In this document: positions 34,326 to 43,255 of the stretch, piece by piece
Position numbering within the stretch: position 1 is the stretch's first letter
Layout of the letters: each line of letters opens with the position of its first letter
Source: Bradyrhizobium xenonodulans
Lineage (GTDB): Bacteria; Pseudomonadota; Alphaproteobacteria; Rhizobiales; Xanthobacteraceae
Length of the DNA stretch: 64,000 nucleotides
Assembly: GCF_027594865.1 (NCBI RefSeq)
Contig: NZ_CP089391.1
Span: 7,718,501-7,782,500 of the forward strand
Direction of reading: 5' to 3'
The notes under the pieces: model-generated
The model's input: the letters and a program-made list of their open reading frames with translations, nothing else
What the model was told of the DNA's origin: nothing
Database searches by the model: none
Program-made: the position numbers and the translations under genes

Positions 34326-34718
34326 TCAGTCGATCATTGCGGTGAAGTCGCACTGCACCAGCGCGCCGCCGTCCATGTTGTCCATCGGCAGGGCGTGGCG
34401 CGCCGGGCGCGAATGCTCGTCCGGAAACATCTTGAGCCATTCGACATTGACCGGGCCGCGCTGCGTGCGGTCCTTCAGCCATACCGTCATCTTGATGATG
34501 TCGTCGGTGGTGCCGCCGGCGGCCTCCACCGTCGCCTTCATATGCGCGAACATGTTGGCGCATTGCGCATCCAGGCTCTCGGGCATCACGCCGGCCGCAT
34601 CGCGGCCGAGGATGACGCCCGACATCACGAGATTGCCGATGCGGCAGGCGTTCGGGATCGGATTGGCGTGCTTAAAGCCGCCGATATGGATGCTCTTGCG
34701 CCGCGTTTGACCTGTCAT
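34326..34718 (-). CDS. RidA family protein
   Basis: A 130-residue RidA/YjgF/UK114-type protein: HANPIPNACRIGNLVMSGVI, an internal IIKMTVWLKD and the C-terminal ALVQCDFTAMI. RidA proteins deaminate reactive enamine/imine intermediates; members in catabolic clusters often act as dedicated 2-aminomuconate-type deaminases. The cluster context with HpaH and a fumarylacetoacetase-family enzyme fits that. The conserved arginine is less clear here, so activity is not certain. Confidence 0.87.
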   Translation of the reverse strand: MTGQTRRKSIHIGGFKHANPIPNACRIGNLVMSGVILGRDAAGVMPESLDAQCANMFAHMKATVEAAGGTTDDIIKMTVWLKDRTQRGPVNVEWLKMFPDEHSRPARHALPMDNMDGGALVQCDFTAMID

Positions 34719-34742
34719 GGTGCGCTCCCTCTTATTGTTGGT

Positions 34743-35546
34743 TCAGACGAACTGACACGACACCGAGCCGAACGCGCCGTAATCGGCATGAAACGTGTCG
34801 CCGCGGCGGATGTCGACCGGACGCGTGAACGATCCCGCCAGCACGATTTCGCCGGCCGCCAGATGCTCGTCATGCGGCGCGAGGCGGTTGGCGAGCCAGG
34901 CGATACCATTGGCGGGGTGATTGAGCACGCCGGCGGCAAGCCCCGTCTCCTCGACCTCGCCGTTGCGGAACAAGAGCGCGCCGATCCAGCGGAGATCCGC
35001 ATCCAGGGGGCGGAACGGCCGGCCGCCGAGCACCAGCGCGGCGTTCGCCGCATTGTCCGAGATCGTGTCCATGACCTTTCGCGTCTTGCCGGTCTCGGGA
35101 TCGACGCGGTGCATGCGCGTCTCCAGGATTTCGAGCGCCGGCGTGACGTAATCGGTGGCGTTGAGCACGTCGAAGATGGTGCAGTCGGGCCCGCGCAGCG
35201 GCGCCTTCAGCACGAAGGCGAGCTCGACCTCGATCCGCGGTGCGTGGAAGCGGTCGAACGGAATCGGCGTGGCGTCGGCATAGAACATGTCGGCGAACAG
35301 CACGCCATAGTCGGGCTCGGAGATGCCGACCGCGTTCTGCATCGCCTTCGAGGTCAGGCCGATCTTGTGGCCCTTGATGATGCGGCCGCGCGCGAGCTGG
35401 AGTTTTGTCCAGGCGCGCTGGACGGCATAGGCATCCTCGATGCTGAAATCGGGATAGTCCTTCGTGAACATCGGGATCAGCGCCTTGGTGCGCTCGGCCT
35501 CATCGAGGCGCGCGGCCAGGCGTTCGATCGTGGCGGCATCCAGCAT
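34743..35546 (-). CDS. hpaH: 2-oxo-hept-3-ene-1,7-dioate hydratase (HpaH-like)
   Basis: A 267-residue hydratase of the fumarylacetoacetase-related fold with [33 protein letters not shown] and [16 protein letters not shown], the pattern of HpaH and MhpD. HpaH adds water to 2-oxo-hept-3-ene-1,7-dioate in homoprotocatechuate meta-cleavage. The neighbours (fumarylacetoacetase-family isomerase/decarboxylase and flavin reductase) support an aromatic or furan-type ring-fission pathway, but a ring-cleaving dioxygenase is not in the window. ATG at 35546, four bases from the preceding gene. Confidence 0.85.
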   Translation of the reverse strand: MLDAATIERLAARLDEAERTKALIPMFTKDYPDFSIEDAYAVQRAWTKLQLARGRIIKGHKIGLTSKAMQNAVGISEPDYGVLFADMFYADATPIPFDRFHAPRIEVELAFVLKAPLRGPDCTIFDVLNATDYVTPALEILETRMHRVDPETGKTRKVMDTISDNAANAALVLGGRPFRPLDADLRWIGALLFRNGEVEETGLAAGVLNHPANGIAWLANRLAPHDEHLAAGEIVLAGSFTRPVDIRRGDTFHADYGAFGSVSCQFV

Positions 35547-35550
35547 GGGT

Positions 35551-36411
35551 TTACTGCTCCGCGGCGACGACGTTGCGCAGCACGCCGATGCGGCGCGACT
35601 CGACCTCGACGACGTCGCCAACTTTCAACCAGCGCGGCGGATCGAAGCGCACGCCCGCCCCGGTGGGCGTGCCGGTCACGATCATGTCGCCGGGCTTCAA
35701 CGTTGCGAAGGTCGAGAGATACGAGATCAGGAAGTCGAACGGAAACATCAATCGTTCGGTGGTGTCCTGCTGCCGCACCTCGCCGTTGACGCGGGTGACG
35801 ATGTCGTGCGGCCCGCGCGGATCGAGCTCGTCGGCCGTGACGAGCCAGGGACCGATGCTGCCGGAGCGATCGAAATTCTTGCCCTGGGTGACGTTGAACT
35901 TGCCGTGGCGCAGCCAGTCGCGGACCGTGCCCTCGTTGCATAAAGTCATGCCGAAGATGTGCGAAAAGGCCTTTTCGCGCGGGATGTGACGGCCGCCCTG
36001 CCCGATCACGATGACAAGCTCGCCTTCGTAATCGAGTTGCTCGGAGACTTTGGGCTTCTCGAGCGGCTGGCCGGAGCCTGTCATCGAGGACATGCTGCGG
36101 ACGAACAGGCTGGGATATTTGGGCAGGTCCGAATTGTCCTTATATTCGGCATTGCGCTCGGCGTAGTTGACGCCGATGCACCAGAGCTTTTCCGGCGCCA
36201 GCACCGGCGGCAGCAGGACGAGGTTTTCGAGTGCGTAGTCCGGCTTTTGTCCGGCCACCGCCTCCTGCGCATCGGCGAGCGCGTTAGCCGCGATCAGCGC
36301 CTTGACGTCTGAATAGTCACGGCCGATCCGCTTGGTCAGATCGACGACGCCGCCTTCGATCGCCGCGCCGTAGCGGGGCTCACCGTCCACCAGATAGCTT
36401 ACGAGTCGCAT
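35551..36411 (-). CDS. Fumarylacetoacetate hydrolase family protein
   Basis: A 286-residue enzyme with [30 protein letters not shown] and [21 protein letters not shown], marking the fumarylacetoacetase C-terminal fold with its acidic metal-binding site. Members decarboxylate, isomerise or hydrolyse ring-fission products; together with HpaH next to it an isomerase/decarboxylase step equivalent to HpaG is plausible. It is separated by 44 bases from the flavin reductase upstream and 4 bases from hpaH. Confidence 0.88.
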   Translation of the reverse strand: MRLVSYLVDGEPRYGAAIEGGVVDLTKRIGRDYSDVKALIAANALADAQEAVAGQKPDYALENLVLLPPVLAPEKLWCIGVNYAERNAEYKDNSDLPKYPSLFVRSMSSMTGSGQPLEKPKVSEQLDYEGELVIVIGQGGRHIPREKAFSHIFGMTLCNEGTVRDWLRHGKFNVTQGKNFDRSGSIGPWLVTADELDPRGPHDIVTRVNGEVRQQDTTERLMFPFDFLISYLSTFATLKPGDMIVTGTPTGAGVRFDPPRWLKVGDVVEVESRRIGVLRNVVAAEQ

Positions 36412-36455
36412 GATCGTTCTCCAATAGTCTGGCGGCGCGGCCCAGGGCTGCGCGC

Positions 36456-37073
36456 TCAGTCTTTCGATTTGGGCGTCTGGAACACGGTGTTCAGCGTCAC
36501 GATCTCGCCGAGTGTGGCGTAACGCGGCCCGCCGATGCGCGCGATCGGATCGAGCGCCTTGGTCTCGACCTTGCCGTCATTCACGAGGCCGTCGCGGATG
36601 TGGAACATCACGACCTCGCCGACGATCAGCCGGCTGCGGGCCTCGCCGAATTCCAGGCACTGGCGGAAGACGCACTCCATCGCGACCGGTGCCGCCGCAA
36701 GCCGTCGCACCTTGATACGCTCGCAGGGCAGCGTCTCCAGCCCGAGATGCTCGACCTCGCTCACCTCGGGCGGATGCTCGACCGAGCTGTCGTGCACCGC
36801 GGACATCAGCGGCGTATCGGCGATGTGGATCACATATTCCTCGATGTCGAGGATGTTGTGCGCGGTGTCCTTGTAGTCCGCGCCTTTGCGGCCGACGCTG
36901 ATGGCGAGCATCGGCGGCTTCTGCGAGACGAAGGTGAAGGCGCTGAACGGCGCGAGGTTGAGCACGCCGGAGCGCGACAGGCTCGTCACCCACGCGATCG
37001 GGCGCGGCACCACGATGCCGGTCATCAGCCGGTAGATGCGCTCCGCGCCGAGCTCGGTGGGATCGATCCGCAT
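36456..37073 (-). CDS. Flavin reductase family protein
   Basis: A 205-residue FMN-binding split-barrel protein: RLMTGIVVPRPIAWVTSLSRSG, NLAPFSAFTFVSQKPPMLAIS and ECVFRQCLEFG. Such proteins supply reduced FMN to a partner monooxygenase or act on their own. No monooxygenase oxygenase component is adjacent; it sits 3 bases downstream of the binding protein gene in the leftward catabolic run. Confidence 0.87.
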   Translation of the reverse strand: MRIDPTELGAERIYRLMTGIVVPRPIAWVTSLSRSGVLNLAPFSAFTFVSQKPPMLAISVGRKGADYKDTAHNILDIEEYVIHIADTPLMSAVHDSSVEHPPEVSEVEHLGLETLPCERIKVRRLAAAPVAMECVFRQCLEFGEARSRLIVGEVVMFHIRDGLVNDGKVETKALDPIARIGGPRYATLGEIVTLNTVFQTPKSKD

Positions 37074-37076
37074 CGC

Positions 37077-38042
37077 TCAGTCAGCCTTGATGTTGGCCTT
37101 GCGCACGACCGGAATCCACTTGGCGTCCTCGCGCGCGAGATAGGCCTTGAACTCGTCGGGCGTCATCGGCGTGGCTTCGCCGCCGAGCTTCTCGAACTTG
37201 TCGATGACGGCGGGGTCCTTCAGGATCGCGACCAGCGTCTCGTGCAGCTTGTCCACGATCGGCGCCGGCGTGCCGGCAGGCGCGAACAGGCCCGTAAAGG
37301 TCTGGCCGTCAAAGTCCTTGTAGCCGAGCTCGGCGAAGGTCGGGACATCCGGCAGCGATTTCAGGCGATGCGGGCTGGTGACGGCGAGCGCGCGGAACAG
37401 GCCGGCCTTGATGTGCTGGAGGCTGACCGTGAGCTGGTCGAAGGCGAACTGCACCTGGCCGCCGAGCAGGTCGTTGATCGCCGGCGCGTTGCCGCGATAA
37501 TGCGCGGTGACCCATTGCAGGTCGAGGTTCGACTGCATCAGCTCGCTGAGCAGATGGTTGGTGGTGCCGGGGCCGGGCGAGGCCATCGTCAGCTTGCCGG
37601 GCTCGCGCTTGGCGAGATCGATGAATTCCCTAAAGGTGTTGGCCTGCACCGACGGATGCACCTCGAGCACCAGCGGCGTCATCGAGATGGTCGAGATCGG
37701 CAAAAAGTCCTTCTTCCAGTTATAGGCGTCGCGCTTGTTGATCTCGGTCGCGAACAGCACCGGACCGTTGGCGCCGACGAACAGCGTGTAGCCGTCGGGC
37801 GCCGATTTCGCGAAGGCCTCGCCCGCGATCATGCCGCCGGCGCCGGCCTTGTTCTCGATGATGAAGGGCTGGCCGAGCTTTTCCTGCAGCTTGTCGGCGA
37901 TAATGCGCGCGGCGCTGTCGACGTTGCCGCCGGCCGGATAGGGCACGATCAGCTTGACGTTGCGCGCCGGCCATTGCTGGCCCGAGGCGGGTCCCGCCAG
38001 CATCGCGGCTGCGGCAGCTATGGCAATCCAGATTAATCTCAT
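37077..38042 (-). CDS. Bug-type (TTT family) substrate-binding protein
   Basis: A 321-residue periplasmic protein with signal peptide (MRLIWIAIAAAAAMLAGPASG) and the Bug/TctC signatures KLIVPYPAGGNVDSAAR, FIIENKAGAGGMIAGE and PDGYTLFVG. Bug proteins bind carboxylates, often aromatic acids, for tripartite tricarboxylate transporters. No TctA/TctB membrane genes are present, so it may serve transport proteins elsewhere, as is frequent for orphan Bug proteins. First gene of the leftward run and divergent from the IclR regulator. Confidence 0.92.
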   Translation of the reverse strand: MRLIWIAIAAAAAMLAGPASGQQWPARNVKLIVPYPAGGNVDSAARIIADKLQEKLGQPFIIENKAGAGGMIAGEAFAKSAPDGYTLFVGANGPVLFATEINKRDAYNWKKDFLPISTISMTPLVLEVHPSVQANTFREFIDLAKREPGKLTMASPGPGTTNHLLSELMQSNLDLQWVTAHYRGNAPAINDLLGGQVQFAFDQLTVSLQHIKAGLFRALAVTSPHRLKSLPDVPTFAELGYKDFDGQTFTGLFAPAGTPAPIVDKLHETLVAILKDPAVIDKFEKLGGEATPMTPDEFKAYLAREDAKWIPVVRKANIKAD

Positions 38043-38160
38043 GTTAACCTCCCGGCGGCGCTTCCAATTCCATATCGAGTGCCCTGACGTCGCGCATGGC
38101 ACTCGATCGCGGCGCAATCTCCAGATGAGCGCTTGTCCTGTCGAGTGAATTGTGGCGTTG

Positions 38161-38179
38161 TTGTCCATATTATGGACAA
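38161..38179. promoter_or_regulatory. Candidate IclR operator overlapping the iclR start
   Basis: TTGTCCATATTATGGACAA is a perfect 19-bp palindrome (9-bp arms and one central base). The ATG of the regulator gene lies inside the right arm. It lies 119 bases before the start of the divergent binding-protein gene. Binding here would block its own synthesis directly and could affect the divergent operon. Confidence 0.65.
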
Positions 38180-38966
38180 GACATCCGCCAGATCCACCCG
38201 CGTGACAGAACCGCGACAAGGCGCGCAGGCGATCCGGCGCGCGCTCGCCGTGCTGCGCATTCTTGCTGCCGGCCGCGAGGACGGTGTGCCATTGGCCGAG
38301 GTGGTGCGGACGACCTCCCTCACCCGTCCGACCGTGCATCGCATCGTCCACGTGCTGATCGAGGAAGGCATCGTCGAACGGCACGGCAAAACCGGTCGCT
38401 ACGCGATCGGCAACCAAGTGCCGGAGCTCGCGCTCGCGCGTCCGCGGCCCTCGCGGCTGCTGATCGCCGCCAATCCGTCGCTGCAACGTGCCTCCGCCGA
38501 GATCGGCGACACGCTGTTCCTCACGGTGCGGACCGGCAACGACACGCTGTGCGTCGATCGCAGGATCGGAATCTATCCGATCCAGGTGCTGTCGATCGAG
38601 GTCGGCGCCCGCCGGCCGCTCGGCGTCTCCAGCGCGGGTGTCGCCATCCTCGCCGCGATGCCGGCGCAGGACGCGCGGAAGATCGTCGCGGCCAACGAGA
38701 AGAGGTTCGAGTCCTACCGGACCGACGTTGCGACGGTGCTCGGCGAGGTCACCGCCGCGCGGCGGCTGGGATATGGCATGAGGGAGATCGGTCTCGTTCA
38801 GGGCACGAAATCGATCTCCACCTGGATCAAGACCCCGGACGGCCGACCCGCTGCCGCGATGACCGTCTCCGCCGTTCGGACGAGGCTCGGCCCGCGCCGA
38901 GAGCAGGAGGTCGTAGAGATTCTGCTGCGGGAGGCGCGGATCATCGAGCAGGCGATCGGCGGCTAG
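38172..38966 (+). CDS. IclR family transcriptional regulator
   Basis: A 264-residue regulator: a winged helix-turn-helix at about 20-75 (AIRRALAVLRILAAG, LAEVVRTTSLTRPTVHRIVH) and a C-terminal IclR effector domain (SAGVAILAAMPAQDARKI, GLVQGTKSISTWIK). It is divergent from the Bug/HpaH catabolic run and probably controls it in response to a pathway compound. ATG at 38172 lies within a palindromic operator and has no clear ribosome site; GTG at 38145 or TTG at 38133 are in-frame alternatives, so the message may be leaderless. Confidence 0.9.
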   Translation: MDKTSARSTRVTEPRQGAQAIRRALAVLRILAAGREDGVPLAEVVRTTSLTRPTVHRIVHVLIEEGIVERHGKTGRYAIGNQVPELALARPRPSRLLIAANPSLQRASAEIGDTLFLTVRTGNDTLCVDRRIGIYPIQVLSIEVGARRPLGVSSAGVAILAAMPAQDARKIVAANEKRFESYRTDVATVLGEVTAARRLGYGMREIGLVQGTKSISTWIKTPDGRPAAAMTVSAVRTRLGPRREQEVVEILLREARIIEQAIGG

Positions 38967-39091
38967 CTTCGCCTCTCCCCGTAAGAACGGGGCGAGGGGG
39001 CGCACCGCCGTTTCGGCGCTGTCAATGGGCTGACGTCCCGCGCCGTTTTGTGGCACAAGAGCCGCCTCGCGACCGACCAACGAGGCCACGC

Positions 39092-40387
39092 ATGCCCGCG
39101 CCAAAACCGCCTGCCTTCGAGACCCTGAGCCTGCATGCGGGCCAGCATCCGGATCCCGCGACCGGGGCCCGCGCGGTGCCGATTTACCAGACCACGTCCT
39201 ACGTGTTCCAGGATTCCGACCACGCCGCCGCGCTGTTCAACCTCGAGCGCGCCGGCCACATCTATACGCGCATCTCCAATCCGACCACCGGCGTGCTGGA
39301 GGAGCGGCTGGCAGCGCTCGAAGGCGGCGTCGGCGCGATCTGCACCGCGAGCGGCATGGCCGCGCTGCATCTGGCCATCGCGACGCTGCTCAACGCCGGC
39401 GACCACATCGTGGCGTCGAGTTCGCTCTATGGCGGCACCATCAACCTCCTGGCGCACACGCTGCCGCGCTTCGGCATCACCACGACCTTCGTCAAGCCGC
39501 GCGACCTCGACGCGTTCCGCGCGGCGATCAAGTCGAACACCAAGCTCGTGATCGGCGAAACCATCGGCAATCCCGGCCTCGAGGTGCTCGATATTCCCAA
39601 GGTCGCGGCGATCGCGCATGAGGCAAAGATTCCGCTATTGATCGACAACACTTTTGCCACGCCCTATCTCAGCCGGCCCATCGAGTTAGGGGCCGACATC
39701 GTGATGCATTCGGCGACCAAATGGATCGGCGGTCACGGCATCGCGATCGGCGGCGCCATCGTCGACGGCGGCCGCTTCGACTGGCGCGGCTCCGGCAAAT
39801 TCGCCGTCCTGACCGAGCCCTATGGCGGCTATCACGGCATCGTCTTCGACGAGCAGTTCGGCACGGCGGCCTTCATCATGCGCGCGCGCACCGAAGGCCT
39901 GCGCGACTTCGGCGCCTGCCTGTCGCCGACCAACGCGTTCCAGCTTCTCCAGGGCGTCGAGACGTTAGGGGTGCGCATGGACCGCCACATGCAGAACACG
40001 CATCTGGTGCTGGAGGCGTTGAAAGCCAACAAGGCCGTCGACTGGGTGCTGCATCCTTCGCTTGAGGACCACACCGACTATCAGCTCGCAAAGACCCTGC
40101 TGCCGCGCGGCGCCGGCTCGATCATCTCCTTCGGCATCAAGGGCGGACGGCCCGCGGGGCGCAAGTTCATCGAGTCCCTGCGCATGATCAGCCATCTCGC
40201 CAATGTCGGCGACGCCAAGACGCTGGTGATCCACCCCGCCTCGACCACGCATCAGCAGATGGACGCCGCGCAGCTCAAGGCGGCCGGCATCGGCGAGGAG
40301 CTGGTGCGGCTGTCGGTCGGCATCGAGACGGCCTCTGACATCATCGACGATCTCGCGCAGGCGCTGCGCATCTCGCAAAAGGTCTGA
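39092..40387 (+). CDS. metY: O-acetylhomoserine aminocarboxypropyltransferase (sulfhydrylase)
   Basis: A 431-residue PLP enzyme of the Cys/Met metabolism family: FETLSLHAGQHPDPATGARA, TRISNPTTGVLEERLAALE, and the PLP lysine in VMHSATKWIGGHG. The length and the HLANVGDAKTLVIHPASTTH segment fit MetY rather than the shorter cystathionine enzymes. It makes homocysteine from O-acetylhomoserine and sulfide. The upstream 120 bases show no SAM-riboswitch that I can recognise. An alpha/beta hydrolase gene follows after 4 bases. Confidence 0.93.
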   Translation: MPAPKPPAFETLSLHAGQHPDPATGARAVPIYQTTSYVFQDSDHAAALFNLERAGHIYTRISNPTTGVLEERLAALEGGVGAICTASGMAALHLAIATLLNAGDHIVASSSLYGGTINLLAHTLPRFGITTTFVKPRDLDAFRAAIKSNTKLVIGETIGNPGLEVLDIPKVAAIAHEAKIPLLIDNTFATPYLSRPIELGADIVMHSATKWIGGHGIAIGGAIVDGGRFDWRGSGKFAVLTEPYGGYHGIVFDEQFGTAAFIMRARTEGLRDFGACLSPTNAFQLLQGVETLGVRMDRHMQNTHLVLEALKANKAVDWVLHPSLEDHTDYQLAKTLLPRGAGSIISFGIKGGRPAGRKFIESLRMISHLANVGDAKTLVIHPASTTHQQMDAAQLKAAGIGEELVRLSVGIETASDIIDDLAQALRISQKV

Positions 40388-40391
40388 CGCC

Positions 40392-41174
40392 ATGAAGCTT
40401 TCCGTCAACGGCCTTGAGGTGTTTGCCGCAACGGGCGGCCGCGACTTCGACAAGTCGCTGCCCGCGGTCGTCTTCCTCCATGGCGCCGGCTTCGATCATT
40501 CGACCTGGGCGCTGCACACGCGCTGGTTCGCCCATCACGGCTTTGCCGTGCTGGCGCCTGATATGCCCGGCCACGGCCGATCTCCTGGGCCTTCACTTGG
40601 CAGTATCGCCGAAATGGCGGACTGGACGGCGGCGTTGCTCGATGCCGCGGGGGCCGCGAAGGCGCATCTGATCGGCCATTCCATGGGATCGCTGATCTCA
40701 CTGGAGACCGCCGCGCGGCATCCCGACAAGGTCTCCGCGCTAAGCCTGATCGGCACGGCCGCAACCATGACGGTCGGCCCTGATCTGCTGAAAGCGGCTG
40801 AGGCCAATTCGCAGGACGCAAACGACATGGTTTCGATCTGGGGCCTTGGCTTCAACGCCGAGCTCGGCGGCAGCCTCGCGCCGGGCCTGTGGATGCACGG
40901 CGGCGCGCAGGCCGTGCTTCAGGCTTGCGAACCTGGCGTGCTGTTCAGGGATTTGACGGCCTGCAACGCTTACGCAAATGCGCTCAACGCTGCCGCGAAC
41001 GTGAAGGTGCCGACGACCCTCATCCTCGGCGAGCGGGACATGATGACACCAGCGAAGGCGGGCAAGGCGCTCGCGGCGGCGATCCCGCATGCGAAGACTG
41101 TCGTGGTGCCGGGCGCTGGCCACATGATCATGGCCGAGCGCCCGGATGAATTGCTGGCGGCGCTGCGGAACTGA
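40392..41174 (+). CDS. Alpha/beta hydrolase
   Basis: A 260-residue hydrolase with VVFLHGAGFDHSTWALHTRW, nucleophile elbow GHSMGSL, the acid near LILGERDMMTP and the histidine in PGAGHMIMAE. A generic alpha/beta hydrolase; the substrate is unknown. The four-base gap to metY strongly suggests one transcript. No homoserine acetyltransferase motif was seen, so it is not obviously MetX. Confidence 0.9.
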   Translation: MKLSVNGLEVFAATGGRDFDKSLPAVVFLHGAGFDHSTWALHTRWFAHHGFAVLAPDMPGHGRSPGPSLGSIAEMADWTAALLDAAGAAKAHLIGHSMGSLISLETAARHPDKVSALSLIGTAATMTVGPDLLKAAEANSQDANDMVSIWGLGFNAELGGSLAPGLWMHGGAQAVLQACEPGVLFRDLTACNAYANALNAAANVKVPTTLILGERDMMTPAKAGKALAAAIPHAKTVVVPGAGHMIMAERPDELLAALRN

Positions 41175-41243
41175 AAAGGATCAATCGTCGGCCTTACGCG
41201 TTGCGCCGAGACATCCCTCTGATTTTTGAAGGGAACTCGACTC

Positions 41244-41747
41244 ATGCCAAGGCAGAACATCATCCGCAAAGCCAGGCAGGACAAGCGCGCCGGAAAATCA
41301 GCCAGCACGCAAGCCGGCGAATTCGTCAAGGACGAGATCGACAGGATCCGTAAAGGCAAGCACGGCGCACGCTCGACGAAACAGGCCATCGCCATCGGCC
41401 TCTCCGAGGCGCGCCGCGCCGGTGTCGATCTGCCGCCGCCGCGCAAGGGACGCACCAAAAAATCGACGCGCCGCAGCGCCAAATACGCTTATGACGTCGG
41501 CCAGGGCAAACGCACCCCGAAGCGCCGGCCGCGCGTGTCGCGCGCCGTCGAAGGCGTGTTGAAGAAGGGGCCGCGCTCGACCGCATCGCGCAGCGCGCTG
41601 TCGAAACAGGCGAAGAACGCCGCCAGCCGGCGAACCGCGGCATCGCGTTCGGCCGCCGCGCGCAAGGCAAGCCACACCAAGGGTGCCAAGGTCCGCTCCA
41701 CCGCCGCAAAGAAGGCGGCGCGCACCAGGGCGCGCCGCCGGAGCTGA
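41244..41747 (+). CDS. DUF6496 / histone-like basic protein
   Basis: A 167-residue very basic protein. The first 80 residues (MPRQNIIRKARQDKRAGKSA, then TKQAIAIGLSEARRAGVDLP) match the DUF6496-type domain; the rest is a Lys/Arg/Ala/Ser-rich tail (KKAARTRARRRS) like a histone H1 C-terminus. It could bind DNA or RNA as a nucleoid-type protein. ATG 41244 follows GAAGGGAACTCGACTC; the frame extension to 41226 starts with TTG and is less likely. It is convergent with a small protein gene that begins immediately after its stop. Confidence 0.8.
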   Translation: MPRQNIIRKARQDKRAGKSASTQAGEFVKDEIDRIRKGKHGARSTKQAIAIGLSEARRAGVDLPPPRKGRTKKSTRRSAKYAYDVGQGKRTPKRRPRVSRAVEGVLKKGPRSTASRSALSKQAKNAASRRTAASRSAAARKASHTKGAKVRSTAAKKAARTRARRRS

Positions 41748-41951
41748 TCAGCTTGGACGACGGCTCCGCTCGGAGAACACGGCGTGGGCGGCGCGCTCAG
41801 CTGCGCGCGCCGAGCGGAACTGGCGGCCTTCGAGGCTGTCGAACAGACGTTCGGAGGAGAAGAAGCGGAAGCCGCGCTCGTCTCGCGTGACGATGCCGGC
41901 GGCGCGGTCGTGGATTTCGATAATGTAGGCGTTCGACTGGGATTGGGACAT
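41748..41951 (-). CDS. Small conserved protein (DUF-like)
   Basis: A 67-residue protein beginning MSQSQSNAYIIEIHDRAAGI, with VTRDERGFRFFSSERLFDSL and a basic helix (FRSARAAERAAHAV). The pattern of a short beta-hairpin followed by a helix recurs in small Bradyrhizobium proteins as I recall. No known function. The upstream frame extension to 42083 lacks support. Confidence 0.6.
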   Translation of the reverse strand: MSQSQSNAYIIEIHDRAAGIVTRDERGFRFFSSERLFDSLEGRQFRSARAAERAAHAVFSERSRRPS

Positions 41952-42343
41952 GACTGCTCGTTCGCCAAAGTTCGACGTTCCTGTCTTGAGGATTTGGGCT
42001 GCGTGAAAAGTTGCTGGGACGCGGTCAGCAACGACAACAGGCGCCCGTAGCCGCCGAGAAACAGCGCCGCGCCATGCACGCATGCATGTCGTTCTGATTG
42101 CGCTGGTGATCGGTTCTCATTGCGGCATCAAGCTCAAGGAGCAGTTTCAATGCTCCGAATATCGAGCGATCGGCGCGTCTGGTCAATGAAATGGCTATCC
42201 ATATTCGAGATGAGCACGCAGGGGCGCTTCTCCCGCCGCGAGCGCTGACAGCCGGATTCATCTCGCGATGAGTTCAACACCGGCGCGCGGATCGCATGAT
42301 ACGCTGCAGCAGCCACCAGGCAGACAATTCGGGAGGACCGGAC
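41952..42343. other. Intergenic region without recognised gene
   Basis: About 390 bases between a leftward small gene and a rightward dehydrogenase. A leftward frame at 42025-42261 has cysteine-rich, low-quality sequence and no ribosome site, so it was not called. The segment probably holds two divergent promoters; no palindrome or RNA gene stood out. Confidence 0.45.
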
Positions 42344-43075
42344 ATGGCGGATGACTTGAAGGGACGCACGGCGCTCGTCACCGGCGGCTCGCGCGGGATC
42401 GGCGCGGCTGTCTGTCGTGCACTCGCGGCATCAGGCGCGGCCGTGGCAATCAATTGCCGCGAGCAGATCGGACAAGCCGAGCAACTGGCGAGCGAGATCG
42501 TCAAGCAAGGTGGCCGTGCCATCGCAATCGCTGCCGACGTGTCGCGACGCGACGCCGTGGCCGGCATGGTCGAACGAATCACGGCCGAGCTCGGCCCCAT
42601 CGACATCCTGGTCAACAATGCCGGCATCGCCATCACGCGCAGCCTCGACGACCTCACCGAGGAGGATTTCGACCGCACCATGCTGGTCAATCTGAAATCG
42701 GTCTTCCTGTGCACGCAAGCGGTGCTGCCGGCGATGCGCGCCCGGAAATGGGGCCGTATCGTCAACATCTCCTCCGGCGCGGCGCGCGGCGGCGGCTCGA
42801 TCGGGCCGCACTACAACGCATCCAAGGCCGGCATGGAGGGCCTCATGCGAGGTTATGCGGCGCGGCTGGTCAAGGACGGCATCACGGTCAACGCGGTGGC
42901 ACCGTCGCTGATCGAGACCGACATGATGAGCGGCCAGAAGCAGCTCGTCAGCCGCATCCCGCTCGGACGCTTCGGCACGGCGGAGGAGGTGGCGAAAGCG
43001 GTGATGCTGCTGGTCGACAACGCCTACATGACCGGGCAGACGGTCGCACTGAGCGGCGGGATGGCGTTTAACTGA
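42344..43075 (+). CDS. Short-chain dehydrogenase (3-oxoacyl-ACP reductase-like)
   Basis: A 243-residue classical SDR with TGGSRGIGAAVCRALA, LVNNAGIAITRS and the catalytic Tyr-x3-Lys in HYNASKAGMEGL. The FabG-like arrangement suggests a NADPH-dependent keto reductase, but paralogues of this kind act on many substrates. GGGAGGACCGGAC precedes ATG at 42344. It has no same-strand neighbour. Confidence 0.9.
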   Translation: MADDLKGRTALVTGGSRGIGAAVCRALAASGAAVAINCREQIGQAEQLASEIVKQGGRAIAIAADVSRRDAVAGMVERITAELGPIDILVNNAGIAITRSLDDLTEEDFDRTMLVNLKSVFLCTQAVLPAMRARKWGRIVNISSGAARGGGSIGPHYNASKAGMEGLMRGYAARLVKDGITVNAVAPSLIETDMMSGQKQLVSRIPLGRFGTAEEVAKAVMLLVDNAYMTGQTVALSGGMAFN

Positions 43076-43088
43076 GAGAACAGTATCC

Positions 43089-43250
43089 GCGGCGCGCGCC
43101 CTCTTCACCTCGCCCCGCTTCCGGGGAGAGGTCGACGCGCTCGCAGAGCGCGGCGGGTGAGGGGGTACAGGTCTCTCGACGAGCTCTCATGCGGAGAGAG
43201 GCCCCTCGCCCCGCCCTCTCCCCGCAAGAGCGGGGAGACGGGAGAGCGCG
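43089..43250. repeat. Interspersed repeat of GGGGAGAGG-type
   Basis: GC-rich intergenic DNA with stems such as CTCTCCCCGCAAGAGCGGGGAGA and repeated CCCTCGCCCCGC/GGGGCGAGG parts. It matches the common rhizobial interspersed repeats that lie between genes. No coding content. Confidence 0.55.
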
Positions 43251-43255
43251 GACCA

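Noticed and set aside
38967..39091. Possible SAM riboswitch before metY
   Set aside because: I could not find the conserved SAM-II core or pseudoknot pairing in these bases.
42025..42261. Leftward 78-residue frame
   Set aside because: Cysteine- and arginine-scattered sequence without ribosome site; judged non-coding.
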